DNA from: Photobacterium toruni
GTDB lineage: Bacteria; Pseudomonadota; Gammaproteobacteria; Enterobacterales; Vibrionaceae
Direction of reading: 5' to 3'
Assembly: GCF_024529955.1 (NCBI RefSeq)
Contig: NZ_AP024854.1
Coordinates: 2,232,001 to 2,296,000 of the forward strand
Length of the DNA stretch: 64,000 nucleotides
Shown here piece after piece: positions 1 through 9,653 of this stretch; position 1 is the stretch's first letter, and each line of letters begins with the position of its first letter. Under the pieces are notes generated by a model. That model ran no database searches and was not told the origin of the DNA. It was given only the letters and a program-made list of their open reading frames with translations. A program made the translations under genes and the position numbers.

Positions 1-478
1 TAACGGTGTTATTCGCATGAGCGATGATATTGAGGGTGTTGTAGAAACATCATTAAACATGGGTGTGATCACGACTGAAGCTAACACCGTAACAATCTTA
101 TGCCTAATTCGTTCATTGATCGACTCAGGTCGTAGCTACGTTGAAGGTATGTTGCAATCATTGGCAGCCCTTACTGGCGCACAATGTGAAGCATCTGGCG
201 CATACCCTGGTTGGAAACCCGATGCTGATTCTGAGATCATGCAAGTTTTCCGTGATACCTACCAGCAGATGTACGGTAACAAGCCAAATATTATGGTGAT
301 CCACGCAGGTCTTGAGTGTGGTTTATTTAAAGAACCGTACCCAGAAATGGATATGTTATCTTTTGGTCCAACAATTAAATTCCCTCACTCTCCTGATGAA
401 AAAGTAAAAATTGATACCGTACAAATGTTCTGGGATCAAATGCTAGCGATTCTTAAAAATATTCCTGTTAAAAAATAA
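1..478 (+). CDS. pepD: Cytosolic non-specific dipeptidase PepD (aminoacyl-histidine dipeptidase), C-terminal part
   Basis: The gene is cut by the left window edge; the reading frame is open from base 2, so the methionine at base 17 is internal. About 158 C-terminal residues are visible. They match the end of M20-family PepD, including the segments VIHAGLECGLF and DMLSFGPTIKFPHSPDEKV, which in this family contribute to the metal-dependent catalytic domain (HAGLECG and FGPTI..PHSPDE). The enzyme hydrolyses Xaa-His and other dipeptides in the cytosol and needs two metal ions. A strong terminator follows 30 bases after the stop, and dinB converges on it from the other strand. Identification is by recognition of the conserved C-terminus; the family call is firm. 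Confidence 0.93.
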   Translation, partial: NGVIRMSDDIEGVVETSLNMGVITTEANTVTILCLIRSLIDSGRSYVEGMLQSLAALTGAQCEASGAYPGWKPDADSEIMQVFRDTYQQMYGNKPNIMVIHAGLECGLFKEPYPEMDMLSFGPTIKFPHSPDEKVKIDTVQMFWDQMLAILKNIPVKK

Positions 479-505
479 CACGAATAATGAATTAAGCTAC
501 TGATT

Positions 506-532
506 AAAAACGGGCCTTGAGCCCGTTTTTTT
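506..532. terminator. Intrinsic terminator between convergent pepD and dinB
   Basis: A GC-rich stem (CGGGC/GCCCG around 511-525) is preceded by five A and followed by seven T. The symmetry lets it work in both directions, ending pepD on the plus strand and dinB on the minus strand. Confidence 0.85.
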
Positions 533-569
533 ATAATATTGCACTCTTTTCATTTTAGATCATGAATAG

Positions 570-1625
570 TCAAAAACTAAATGATAACTGTTGTGCTTTT
601 AATCCTTGCTCTAAACCTACACTTAATCCAATAAGACGAATTTCTCGCCCTTGTTGGCGCGTCAATGCTTCTGTTAACAATGGAATAAATTGCTGTTTAT
701 CTAATTGCGGGCAACTATGCTCTACTGTCGTTTGCTGAAAATCAGCAAATTTTAATTTTATTCCTTGCTTAGCAATATTCAGTTGTGGACGTACTTTTTT
801 CAATCGTTGTTCCAGCTCTAAATGTAAGTGCTCAATAACCTGCCAACACTCATCATAACTAGCTATATTTTTATTAAACGTACGTTCAACTCCGACAGAT
901 TTACGCTGACGTTCCACAATCACTTCACGCTCATCAATACCATGAGCCCGCAACCATAATGATTGTCCAAACTTACCAAACTGTTGTAATAGCTGCTGCT
1001 GTGCATAGTTTTGAACATCCCGACCGACATACAACCCTTGCTGATGCAATTTTTGAATAGTTACTTTCCCCACCCCTGGAATTTTCTCCAGTTTTAGCTC
1101 TGCGACAAAGTCATCCACTTGTTCGGGGGTTACTACATATTGACCATTGGGCTTATTTAAATCAGACGCTACTTTTGCAATAAATTTAACCGGAGCAACG
1201 CCAGCAGACGCCGTTAGCTGCAACTCTTGTTCTATAGCTTGTCGAATATGTTGTGCAATCAAGGTTGCAGAGCCATGCAACATCTCACAATCACTAACAT
1301 CTAAATAAGCTTCATCTAACGACAATGGTTCAATTTTATCGGTATAGCGGGCAAAGATAGCGCGTATTTGCTGAGAGACTTGGCGATAAATATCCATTCG
1401 ACCGCGAACTAAGGTTAAATGCGGACACAATTTCATTGCTTGTGCTGTCGGCATTGCAGAATGAATACCATATTTACGGGCCAAATAATTACATGTACTG
1501 ACCACACCACGTTGCTCAGAACGACCACCAATAGCGATTGGAATATCACGTAAAGCAGGATTATCTCGCATTTCAACAGCCGCATAAAAGCAATCCATAT
1601 CAACATGGATAATTTTTCTAGTCAT
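570..1625 (-). CDS. dinB: DNA polymerase IV (Y-family translesion polymerase)
   Basis: This 351-residue protein has the normal length of DinB. The palm carries HVDMDCFYA with catalytic D9 and SLDEAYLD with D104 and E105, the three metal ligands of Y-family polymerases. YLARKYGI and the helix-hairpin-helix segment KIPGVGKVT are also present. The C-terminus ends QQLSFSF, which resembles the beta-clamp binding motif QLxLF. It is an error-prone polymerase that extends past damaged bases. A perfect LexA-type box lies 95 bases upstream of the ATG, so SOS control is likely. The gene is normally next to nqrM in Vibrionaceae; here the sulfatase insert separates them. Confidence 0.97.
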   Translation of the reverse strand: MTRKIIHVDMDCFYAAVEMRDNPALRDIPIAIGGRSEQRGVVSTCNYLARKYGIHSAMPTAQAMKLCPHLTLVRGRMDIYRQVSQQIRAIFARYTDKIEPLSLDEAYLDVSDCEMLHGSATLIAQHIRQAIEQELQLTASAGVAPVKFIAKVASDLNKPNGQYVVTPEQVDDFVAELKLEKIPGVGKVTIQKLHQQGLYVGRDVQNYAQQQLLQQFGKFGQSLWLRAHGIDEREVIVERQRKSVGVERTFNKNIASYDECWQVIEHLHLELEQRLKKVRPQLNIAKQGIKLKFADFQQTTVEHSCPQLDKQQFIPLLTEALTRQQGREIRLIGLSVGLEQGLKAQQLSFSF

Positions 1626-1720
1626 AAAAGTACAGTTTGTAGGAGCGAGAAGTTTGAGACAATCGAGATATTAGTCTAGTGCGATTTATAAGCACTTGGC
1701 AATTATACTCAATTGGAAAA

Positions 1721-1740
1721 TACTGTATAGATTAACAGTA
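1721..1740 (-). promoter_or_regulatory. LexA (SOS) box upstream of dinB
   Basis: TACTGTATAGATTAACAGTA has the full CTGT-N8-ACAG LexA core and also the flanking TA bases of the gammaproteobacterial consensus. It sits 95 bases upstream of the dinB start, the only gene that could be driven from it. LexA repression of dinB is established in Escherichia coli; here it is inferred from the site. Confidence 0.85.
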
Positions 1741-1846
1741 TTAAAACTTGCAGACAATGCCTTAAATTAAGAGGTTGGAGGGCCATCATTATTAGTCTCA
1801 AGTATATATCTCAGCACATAAATCAAACCACACCACAACGTTTCGG

Positions 1847-1900
1847 AGCACTTCTGAGTTTGCCCAGCGTAAGCCTCACCAACTCAGAAAGGTGAAGTGG
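1847..1900. repeat. Imperfect hairpin just outside the sulfatase insert
   Basis: A perfect 9-base inverted repeat, TTCTGAGTT (1852-1860) and AACTCAGAA (1881-1889), encloses 20 bases. A weaker outer pair (CACTTC and GAAGTG) overlaps it. It has no T tract and no gene at either side. It may be a leftover of the non-coding end of a mobile element, because it lies upstream of an IS110-like transposase start, but that is not shown. Confidence 0.45.
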
Positions 1901-1957
1901 TCAACTAACAATGCTACATTTTAAATGTTTAGCTTATTACCTGGATGAGAGGCACAA

Positions 1958-1993
1958 ATGGCAAAGATTACTCGAGTTGGCGTCGATTTAAAG
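1958..1993 (+). pseudogene. Remnant of an IS110-family transposase N-terminus
   Basis: The ATG at 1958 starts MAKITRVGVDL, which is the typical N-terminus of IS110-family DEDD transposases (MAKITRVGVDLAKNVFQ). After the leucine the match is lost within a few codons, so only about a dozen residues survive; the first catalytic Asp (in GVD) is included. The remnant lies in the 450-base space between dinB and the sulfatase gene. The short length limits certainty, but the match is to a very characteristic sequence. Confidence 0.55.
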
Positions 1994-2003
1994 ACGTTTA
2001 CCA

Positions 2004-2043
2004 TAAAAAATCCCCCAATAATTGGTTATCCAACTACTGGGGG
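2004..2043 (-). terminator. Terminator of the sulfatase operon
   Basis: Read on the minus strand, a stem GGGGG...CCCCC (2039-2043 with 2012-2016, extended inwards by CCAA/TTGG) is followed by ATTTTTTAT. It lies 31 bases after the sulfatase stop codon. Confidence 0.75.
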
Positions 2044-2074
2044 TCACTTCACTTATAATTTAGAGCTATTATCG

Positions 2075-4444
2075 TTACTCTACTAGAGAAGTAGTAACAC
2101 TCTCTATATGTTGATTAAATTTAAACGGAGCTTGATAATTACGACTAACAGCACCACCTTCATCTTCACCGATGCCGACACCATCATCCAGTGAGTACAG
2201 GCGGCTATTAGTATGCGGGATTAGCTTTTTAATCTCTAATTTACCATTAACGTATAGGTAAGCATTACCCCCTTTGCCTTGTCCAGCGATGTTACCTTTA
2301 CCACCAAGACCATTTTCATCATAACGGAATTTAACAACAATTTTATTATCACCCGTTTTTAACTTCGAGCCACTCAACTTGGTATACTCGTAAGTTAGCC
2401 AGTTGTACTCAAAAGTCGGAACATCATCTTTAACGTAAAGAGTCCAACCACCGAAGTTACCACCCTGTGCAATAATAACGCCATTAGTATCTGATGTATC
2501 ATCTATAGAGACTTTAGCGACAATATCAAATGACTTATTCTTAATATTTAAGAATGAGTTTTCAGGGATCCCTCTAGCACCTTCGTATAAAGTTAAAGAC
2601 TTCTTACCGAACAGTGCATCAGGACGACCAGCAATCTCAGCATTCATACGCTCGAGTGTTCGGTCATCAATTGGATATACGTGATTAATTTCCGCCTCTT
2701 TATCAAATCGTTTTTTCATTTCCTCAAGTTTCTTTGGATTTGATTTAGCTAAATCAGTAGAAAGAGACCAGTCTTTACGAGTATCAAACAATTCCCATTT
2801 ATCTTCTTGCAAAGTTGAGAACTTCTTCGAATCTTCCCATAAAGGGAAATGAACAACACGAGCAAACCAACCATCATGATATACCGCGCGGTTACCGCCA
2901 AGTTCAAAATATTGAGTGCGATCTTGCGTTTTTGCTACTGGTGTTGTGAATGTTTTTGCGAAACTAATACCCGCAATAGGTGTTTGCTTCACCCCATCAA
3001 CAACTTTTGGTTGTGGGAGTTTGGTTACATCAAGAATAGTCGGAGTAATATCAATAACATGAGACCATTGAGAGCGGATATTATCTTTACCTTGCTTAAT
3101 ACCATTAGGCCAACTAATAACCATTCCATTACGTGTGCCGCCGTAATCAGAAGCCATACCTTTCATCCATACAAACGGAGTATCGCCAGCAATTGACCAA
3201 CCAGCAGCATAGTGACCAAAGCTATCAGGACCGCCCAGCTTATCAATATTATCTAATACATATTGAAAGTCTTCTTCTACGCCGTTGTAGAAAGCAAGAG
3301 AATTCAAACTACCGAAGCGGTTACCTTCACCACTAGCACCATTATCACCAACAATGTAGAAGATTAAGGTATTGTCAAATTCACCATTTTTCTTCAGAGT
3401 ATCAATAACACGGCCAATTTCATGATCTGTATGAGCTAGAAAACCGGCATAAACTTCCATTTGGCGTTCAAATACTCGTTTTTCATCTTTTGAAAGCGAA
3501 TCCCAGCGAGGTACTTGTTTAGGCATTGGCGGTAAGATGGTGTCTTTGGGGATAATACCTTCTGCCTTTTGTCTTTCAAACGTCTCCTGGCGAAGTTTAT
3601 CCCAGCCCATTGAAAATTTGCCTTCAAATTTGTCAATCCATTCTTTTGGAGCTTGATGAGGAGCATGCGCTGCACCTGGTGCATAGTAAGTAAAGAATGG
3701 TTTATTCGCATTATAACTATGTTGTAAGTTCAACCACTGGATAGTTTGGTCAGTCATGTCGGTAGTGAAATGATAGTTTTCCTTCCGTGGCGTTTTAATT
3801 CGTGTATTACCATCGATTAATACAGGCTGAAACTGGTCAGTTTCTCCACCAAAGAATCCATAAAATTTATCGAAACCAACTTGATTTGGCCATAAGCTTT
3901 GGTTCGCAGCTGGGCCTGTTTCCCATGGTGGAATTTCATGGTTTTTGCCAAACATAGCAGTGCTATAACCGTTGTACTTTAGAATCTTTGGCAGTGCGGC
4001 AATATCATTGGGTCTCGCTCCAGTATTACCCGGGAATGCTGTCGATGTCTCAGCAATGGAACCCATGTTATTTTGGTGATGGTTGCGACCTGTTAATAAT
4101 GCTGTTCGAGTGGCAGAACTTACACCCGTTGTATGAAATTGATTATAAATTAAACCTTGCTCAGCTAACGCGTCTAACGTTGGCATATCAACTGCACCAC
4201 CAAACAATGATGCTTGACTAAAACCAACATCATCTAACAAGATAACCAGAACGTTGGGTGCATCATCGGGAGCAGCTACTCTGGGAACTATTTTGGGACG
4301 CTTAACATCGCGTACATCAAATTGATCATACGTTAGAGGCTTTATATCAGCTACAGGAAGTTTCGTTCTATCAATAGCTTGTGCCGATGTTAAACAAGGC
4401 ACAAGCAAACCACTGATTGCGAGTGTAGTTTTTAAGGTGTCCAT
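2075..4444 (-). CDS. Secreted serine-type sulfatase (arylsulfatase family) with C-terminal jelly-roll-like domain
   Basis: A 789-residue sulfatase of the alkaline phosphatase superfamily. A signal peptide ends about residue 23 (AQA). Metal ligands D71 and D72 lie in VILLDDVGF. The formylglycine signature is S109-S-A-T-R113 followed by ALLTGR: the modified residue is Ser, not Cys, and Ala replaces the usual Pro. Ser-type sulfatases are activated by radical-SAM anSME enzymes, and one is encoded directly upstream with a 4-base gap, so the two form an operon. Residues from about 610 to the end look like a lectin-like beta-sandwich extension. The substrate cannot be read from the sequence; a sulfated polysaccharide or aryl sulfate is possible. 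The gene lies in an insert flanked by IS remnants. Confidence 0.9.
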   Translation of the reverse strand: MDTLKTTLAISGLLVPCLTSAQAIDRTKLPVADIKPLTYDQFDVRDVKRPKIVPRVAAPDDAPNVLVILLDDVGFSQASLFGGAVDMPTLDALAEQGLIYNQFHTTGVSSATRTALLTGRNHHQNNMGSIAETSTAFPGNTGARPNDIAALPKILKYNGYSTAMFGKNHEIPPWETGPAANQSLWPNQVGFDKFYGFFGGETDQFQPVLIDGNTRIKTPRKENYHFTTDMTDQTIQWLNLQHSYNANKPFFTYYAPGAAHAPHQAPKEWIDKFEGKFSMGWDKLRQETFERQKAEGIIPKDTILPPMPKQVPRWDSLSKDEKRVFERQMEVYAGFLAHTDHEIGRVIDTLKKNGEFDNTLIFYIVGDNGASGEGNRFGSLNSLAFYNGVEEDFQYVLDNIDKLGGPDSFGHYAAGWSIAGDTPFVWMKGMASDYGGTRNGMVISWPNGIKQGKDNIRSQWSHVIDITPTILDVTKLPQPKVVDGVKQTPIAGISFAKTFTTPVAKTQDRTQYFELGGNRAVYHDGWFARVVHFPLWEDSKKFSTLQEDKWELFDTRKDWSLSTDLAKSNPKKLEEMKKRFDKEAEINHVYPIDDRTLERMNAEIAGRPDALFGKKSLTLYEGARGIPENSFLNIKNKSFDIVAKVSIDDTSDTNGVIIAQGGNFGGWTLYVKDDVPTFEYNWLTYEYTKLSGSKLKTGDNKIVVKFRYDENGLGGKGNIAGQGKGGNAYLYVNGKLEIKKLIPHTNSRLYSLDDGVGIGEDEGGAVSRNYQAPFKFNQHIESVTTSLVE

Positions 4445-4448
4445 ATTA

Positions 4449-5684
4449 TTAATTACCTTTTGTTTGAGGGGTAAGGATTAGAGGGCCATCCAAAGCTTGC
4501 ATGATATAGCTTGCAGGGTAACCATTCGCTAACAGTGACGTCATTGCGTGTAAGTACTTTTCAATTTGTTGAAAGAAATATAAATATCCTTCGCAGAGAA
4601 CATTTTCATATTCAAAATTAGAAGTTAGATAACGATGTTTAGGACAACCACCATTACATATTCTTAAATAGCGACATTGTTTACAGCGATTCGAAAGACG
4701 AGATTGTTTACTGAAATCAAACTTACTTGAATTTTCTGCTAATTGTTGCAAAGTGTCTGTCGTGATATTACCGAGATGAGACTCTGGATAAGTGACATGA
4801 TCACAGAAGTAAACATCACCATTTGACTCTATTGAATAAGATGAACCACATTCTTTGGCGTGAATACAGTTTGGTGATTCATTTCCAATGTATTGTGTTA
4901 AAGCTTGCTCAAAGTTTGAGATATAGACCTTACCAACATCGTGTTTAATCCATAATTTAAATATATCAACAAGGAAATGACCATAATCTTTAGCATTAAC
5001 AGACCAAGGCATTGACTGGCGAACATCAGTGTTACTGGATGTTGTCAAAATGATATTGCTAGCAAAATGTTGTCCTCTATACAGCTCTTGTTCTGAAGGT
5101 AAAAATTCAATGATAGGGGAGAATTGAAGGTGTTTTACTTTGTGTTTTTTGAAGAAAGTGTAAATATCTTCTGCATGCTGACAATATTCTTGTGTTACAC
5201 ATGCCAAAACATTGTAGTCAACATTCATTTTTTGCAGAAGTTTTAATGCGTTAAGGCTTTCGTTAAAAACACTTTTTCCTTGTTTTGTACGGTAAGCAGC
5301 TTGCAAAAATTCAGGACCATCAAAGCTTAATCCAATTAAAAAATTGTTTTCTTTAAATAATCGACACCATTCTTTATCAAGTCTAGAGCCATTTGTTTGT
5401 AGTGTGTTTTTTATAACCTTATTACCAGCATATTTTTTTTGTAGTTCTATGGCTTTATTGAAAAAATTTAACCCCGCTAATAGAGGCTCACCACCATGCC
5501 AAGCAAATTCGATAATTGGTGTTTCTTGGTTTGATATATAGTTTTTAATGTAACTTTCTAAAACGTCTAAGTTCATCACTTTTTTTGAGTTTAGTAGTAA
5601 ATCTTTTTCAAGATAAAAACAGTATTTACAATCGTAATTGCATTTCGCTCCAACAACTTTTACTGTCGTGTGTATACCTGTCAT
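4449..5684 (-). CDS. Anaerobic sulfatase-maturating enzyme (radical SAM, SPASM type)
   Basis: The 411-residue protein has the radical-SAM motif C15-N-Y-D-C19-K-Y-C22 near its start, then FAWHGGEP, and a SPASM region with Cys clusters (CIHAKECG, FCDH, CKQCRYLRICNGGCP) that bind two auxiliary iron-sulfur clusters. Enzymes of this family (AtsB, anSME) oxidise the active-site Ser or Cys of sulfatases to formylglycine in the cytosol before export. The neighbouring sulfatase has a Ser-type site, which fits. I chose the ATG at 5684 because GGTGA lies five bases upstream; an ATG at 5696 would add four residues. The minus-strand operon runs anSME then sulfatase. Confidence 0.92.
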   Translation of the reverse strand: MTGIHTTVKVVGAKCNYDCKYCFYLEKDLLLNSKKVMNLDVLESYIKNYISNQETPIIEFAWHGGEPLLAGLNFFNKAIELQKKYAGNKVIKNTLQTNGSRLDKEWCRLFKENNFLIGLSFDGPEFLQAAYRTKQGKSVFNESLNALKLLQKMNVDYNVLACVTQEYCQHAEDIYTFFKKHKVKHLQFSPIIEFLPSEQELYRGQHFASNIILTTSSNTDVRQSMPWSVNAKDYGHFLVDIFKLWIKHDVGKVYISNFEQALTQYIGNESPNCIHAKECGSSYSIESNGDVYFCDHVTYPESHLGNITTDTLQQLAENSSKFDFSKQSRLSNRCKQCRYLRICNGGCPKHRYLTSNFEYENVLCEGYLYFFQQIEKYLHAMTSLLANGYPASYIMQALDGPLILTPQTKGN

Positions 5685-5748
5685 GAACTTCACCATCTAC
5701 ATTTAATTGTGATTTGCTTTAGTTTCTAAATTGGTTGTAACGTTGAAA

Positions 5749-5775
5749 ATACAAAATCATCATGTCATTTTGTAT
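5749..5775 (-). promoter_or_regulatory. Candidate operator upstream of the anSME-sulfatase operon
   Basis: ATACAAAAT-N9-ATTTTGTAT is a perfect 9-base inverted repeat centred about 78 bases upstream of the likely anSME start. It has no T tract and is AT-rich, so a protein binding site is more likely than a terminator. No regulator gene is present nearby. Confidence 0.5.
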
Positions 5776-5880
5776 CGTAGGTTATTATTTTATTAACTTA
5801 CTGATTAGCTTTAAGATGTTATCACGGAAGAATTATTAAAGGCCCGAGTTCAACCCCAAAGTGCGACACTCGTCAATATC

Positions 5881-5923
5881 AAGCAACCAATACCATTTCT
5901 TTAAAGACAATTGCTGGTTGCTT
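5881..5923. repeat. Nine-base inverted repeat at the edge of the IS3-like remnant
   Basis: AAGCAACCA (5881-5889) and TGGTTGCTT (5915-5923) form a perfect stem around 25 bases, with no T tract. It lies just before the recognisable orfA coding remnant. Its role is unknown. Confidence 0.4.
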
Positions 5924-5939
5924 AAAGTCTAAACACTTT

Positions 5940-6869
<930 letters not shown>

Positions 6870-6916
6870 GTCACAGTAAATACTCATCACACTAATTTGA
6901 ACGTAAATTACGCATA

Positions 6917-6960
6917 TAAAAAACCCAGGCATGACAAGATCTTTGTCGTACCTGGGTTTA
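6917..6960 (-). terminator. Terminator after nqrM
   Basis: On the minus strand a long stem (AAACCCAGG with CCTGGGTTT, plus inner GACAA/TTGTC) is followed by TTTTTTATAT. It lies 28 bases past the nqrM stop and ends the apbE-nqrM transcript. Confidence 0.85.
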
Positions 6961-6987
6961 AAGTAAGTAATGACTTACATAAAGTGA

Positions 6988-7209
6988 TTAAATAATCTGG
7001 TTTTTCTTCCATTCAGCCTGACGAGCTGCACGTGCTTCACGCTTTTTACGTGCATCACATGGCTCAGGACAATCACATTCTTTCGCGATACCAATCCCAT
7101 CTAAGCCGCCACAACTACCACTAACAGACTTACGCTGAAAAATATAACCTACTGCCATTGCAATAATAACCAGTAGAAAAACAGCAAATGTTACTAAATA
7201 AATTGCCAT
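6988..7209 (-). CDS. nqrM: Na+-NQR maturation factor NqrM
   Basis: A 73-residue protein of the former DUF539 family. It has one N-terminal membrane helix (residues 3-24) and four conserved cysteines, C33, C45, C47 and C51. NqrM is required for assembly of the Na+-translocating NADH:quinone reductase, where the cysteines are thought to help deliver iron to the membrane Cys4 site between NqrD and NqrE. The C-terminus is basic and probably cytosolic. It follows apbE by 11 bases, the order usual in Vibrionaceae. Confidence 0.95.
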   Translation of the reverse strand: MAIYLVTFAVFLLVIIAMAVGYIFQRKSVSGSCGGLDGIGIAKECDCPEPCDARKKREARAARQAEWKKNQII

Positions 7210-7220
7210 GAAAGCCTCTA

Positions 7221-8246
7221 TTATTTTTTATCTACGTATTGCTCAAAGGTCTTTGATTTGTATTCAACAAAACCATCTTTGGTTTTTACAATCAACATGA
7301 CGGGAATATTTTCTTGGTTTGCAAGCGTAATTGATTCATCCTCTCCCATGACAGAGAAGGTTGTCGCATAAGCATCAGCAGTCATGCATGATGGCGCAAT
7401 AACAGTGACTGACACTACATGATTATCAATAGGACGACCCGTTTTAGGATTAATCAGATGCGAGTAACGGACGCCATTCTCATCAAAGTAATTACGGTAA
7501 TCACCCGATGTTGCAATCGCCATATCACCTGCTTGAAGAATTTCCTGTACTGCGCGCTCATTCTCTACTGGTTTTTCAACCGCAATACGCCACAAAACAT
7601 TGGCTTGATTTTTACCTTGTAAACGCAACTCACCACCGATATCAACCATAAAGTTTTTAACATGTAAGTCATCTTTTAGATAATCAGCAACCACATCAAC
7701 CCCATAACCTTTGGCGATTGAAGATAAATCGACATAAAGTTTCGCTTCATCTTTTACTAATTTATTGCCGGCTAATACTTGTAGATGCTGGTAACCCACC
7801 TCTGAAAGACGAGTCGTTACCTCTTTATCTGTAGGAATCGACTCTGGACGTGCTTCAGGACCAAAGCTCCATAAATTAACCACAGGCCCAACGGTTACAT
7901 CATAAGCGCCATTGCTGACTTTAGATATACGCAAAGCTTCGTTGATCACTTTCGCCGTCGCTGCAGAGACAGGAAAAGGTTCATTCGCTGGCGCTTTGTT
8001 AAATAAACTCAATTCAGATTGTGGACGATAAGTCGACATTTGATCGTTGACCAATTCTAAGCGACGATCGATCTCTTGTTGGATCACTTTCGCTGTAGGC
8101 AAACCATCTTGATTTATTATTTTAATTGAATAATAGGTTCCCATTGTCGAGCCATTAATAGTGATTTGCTGACGTTGATCACTACAGCCAGCAAGGGCTA
8201 ACAATGCTGTCACTACAACTACAGCCCGTATGAGGAACATTTTCAT
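7221..8246 (-). CDS. apbE: FAD:protein FMN transferase ApbE (lipoprotein)
   Basis: A 341-residue lipoprotein: the signal peptide ends in the lipobox LAGC with C21 as the lipidation site. ApbE family signatures are present: GSTMGTYYSI near the N-terminus, VDIGGELR in the middle, then SHLINPKTGRPI and MTADAYATTFSVMG near the C-terminus. It transfers FMN from FAD to the Thr of S-G-A-T motifs on the outer face of the membrane. Its targets NqrB and NqrC, both with that motif, are encoded just upstream. A terminator separates apbE from nqrF, so it may be read through or have its own promoter. Confidence 0.96.
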   Translation of the reverse strand: MKMFLIRAVVVVTALLALAGCSDQRQQITINGSTMGTYYSIKIINQDGLPTAKVIQQEIDRRLELVNDQMSTYRPQSELSLFNKAPANEPFPVSAATAKVINEALRISKVSNGAYDVTVGPVVNLWSFGPEARPESIPTDKEVTTRLSEVGYQHLQVLAGNKLVKDEAKLYVDLSSIAKGYGVDVVADYLKDDLHVKNFMVDIGGELRLQGKNQANVLWRIAVEKPVENERAVQEILQAGDMAIATSGDYRNYFDENGVRYSHLINPKTGRPIDNHVVSVTVIAPSCMTADAYATTFSVMGEDESITLANQENIPVMLIVKTKDGFVEYKSKTFEQYVDKK

Positions 8247-8354
8247 TCAACTACTCCAATGAAATAAAGGTAATTTTTACTCTAGGGACCATAGTTAGTC
8301 ATCACTAACAGATAATAACCACAATAAAAATAACATTACTATTCATTACTAATG

Positions 8355-8386
8355 AAAAAGGCTGGCCATAATAGGCCAGCCTTCTT
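8355..8386 (-). terminator. Terminator between nqrF and apbE
   Basis: A perfect 10-base stem, AAGGCTGGCC (8359-8368) and GGCCAGCCTT (8373-8382), with a four-base loop. On the minus strand it is followed by TTTC, and A/T tracts on both sides make it usable either way. It lies about 20 bases after the nqrF stop. Confidence 0.85.
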
Positions 8387-8406
8387 TCAAGGCGAAGGGC
8401 TAGTGA

Positions 8407-9630
8407 TTAGCCACCGAAATCATCCAATAGAATGTTTTCATCTTCAACACCAAGATCTTTTAGCATGCTGATAACAGCTGCGTTCATCATTGGTGGACCA
8501 CACATGTAGTACTCACAATCTTCAGGTGCTTCATGATCACGTAAGTAGTTTTCATAAAGAACGTTGTGAATAAAGCCAGTGTAGCCATCCCAGTTATCTT
8601 CAGGCTGTGGATCTGATAATGCACAATGCCATACAAAGTTAGGGTTCTCAGCAGCTAGGGCATCAAAATCTTCTTCATAGAACATTTCACGCTTAGAACG
8701 TGCGCCGTACCAGTAAGACATCTTACGCTTAGAGTGTAGACGCTTAAGTTGGTCAAAGATATGTGAACGCATAGGCGCCATACCTGCACCACCACCTACG
8801 AATACCATTTCATTATCGGTATCTTTCGCGAAGAACTCACCGAAAGGACCAGAAATAGTACACTTGTCACCTTCTTTAAGTGACCAGATGAATGATGACA
8901 TTTGACCAGGAGCAACGTCTGGATTATTAGGCGGCGGCGTAGCAATACGCACGTTTAGCAAAATAATACCGAACTCTTCTGGGTAGTTAGCCATTGAGTA
9001 AGCACGGATGATATCTTCATCAACCTTAGACTCGTAGCGGAACAAGTTAAACTTATCCCAGTCGCCACGGTACTCTTCTGGTACATCAAAGTCTGAGTAT
9101 TTAATGTGATGAGCAGGTGCTTCAATCTGAATGTAACCACCAGCACGGAAAGGTACTGTTTCGCCATCTGGAATTTGAAGCTTAAGCTCTTTGATGAAGG
9201 TTGCTTTGTTATCGTTAGAGATAACTGAACATTCCCACTTCTTCACACCAAAAATTTCTTCAGGAAGCTCGATTTCCATGTCAGATTTAACGTTAACCTG
9301 ACACGCTAGACGTTCGCCTTCACGTGCTTCACCTTTAGAAATGTGATCAAGTTCTGTTGGTAGAATATCACCACCGCCAGATTTGATTTTTACACGACAC
9401 TGACCACAAGAGCCACCGCCACCACATGCTGATGATACAAAAATACCGTTAGCAGAAAGTGCATTTAGCAGTTTACCGCCCGCACCGGTGGTGATCGCTT
9501 TTTCTGGATCGCCGTTTACTGAGATAGTAATGTCACCTGATGGTACTAGCTTAGATTTAGCGAATAGAATCACTAAAACTAGAGCCAGGATAATCAAGGT
9601 AAACATGCCTACGCCAAGAATAATATCCAT
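8407..9630 (-). CDS. nqrF: Na+-translocating NADH:quinone reductase subunit F
   Basis: The 407-residue NADH-oxidising subunit. One membrane helix (residues 4-24) anchors a ferredoxin domain with [2Fe-2S] ligands C69, C75, C78 and C110. A ferredoxin-reductase domain follows, with the FAD motif RAYSMA and the NAD-binding segment GGGAGMAPM. It takes electrons from NADH in the cytosol and passes them via FAD and the 2Fe-2S centre to the rest of the complex. It is the last structural gene of the nqrA-F operon, 23 bases after nqrE, and is followed by a terminator. Confidence 0.98.
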   Translation of the reverse strand: MDIILGVGMFTLIILALVLVILFAKSKLVPSGDITISVNGDPEKAITTGAGGKLLNALSANGIFVSSACGGGGSCGQCRVKIKSGGGDILPTELDHISKGEAREGERLACQVNVKSDMEIELPEEIFGVKKWECSVISNDNKATFIKELKLQIPDGETVPFRAGGYIQIEAPAHHIKYSDFDVPEEYRGDWDKFNLFRYESKVDEDIIRAYSMANYPEEFGIILLNVRIATPPPNNPDVAPGQMSSFIWSLKEGDKCTISGPFGEFFAKDTDNEMVFVGGGAGMAPMRSHIFDQLKRLHSKRKMSYWYGARSKREMFYEEDFDALAAENPNFVWHCALSDPQPEDNWDGYTGFIHNVLYENYLRDHEAPEDCEYYMCGPPMMNAAVISMLKDLGVEDENILLDDFGG

Positions 9631-9653
9631 TGACTATTCCTTCCTTATCCTGA

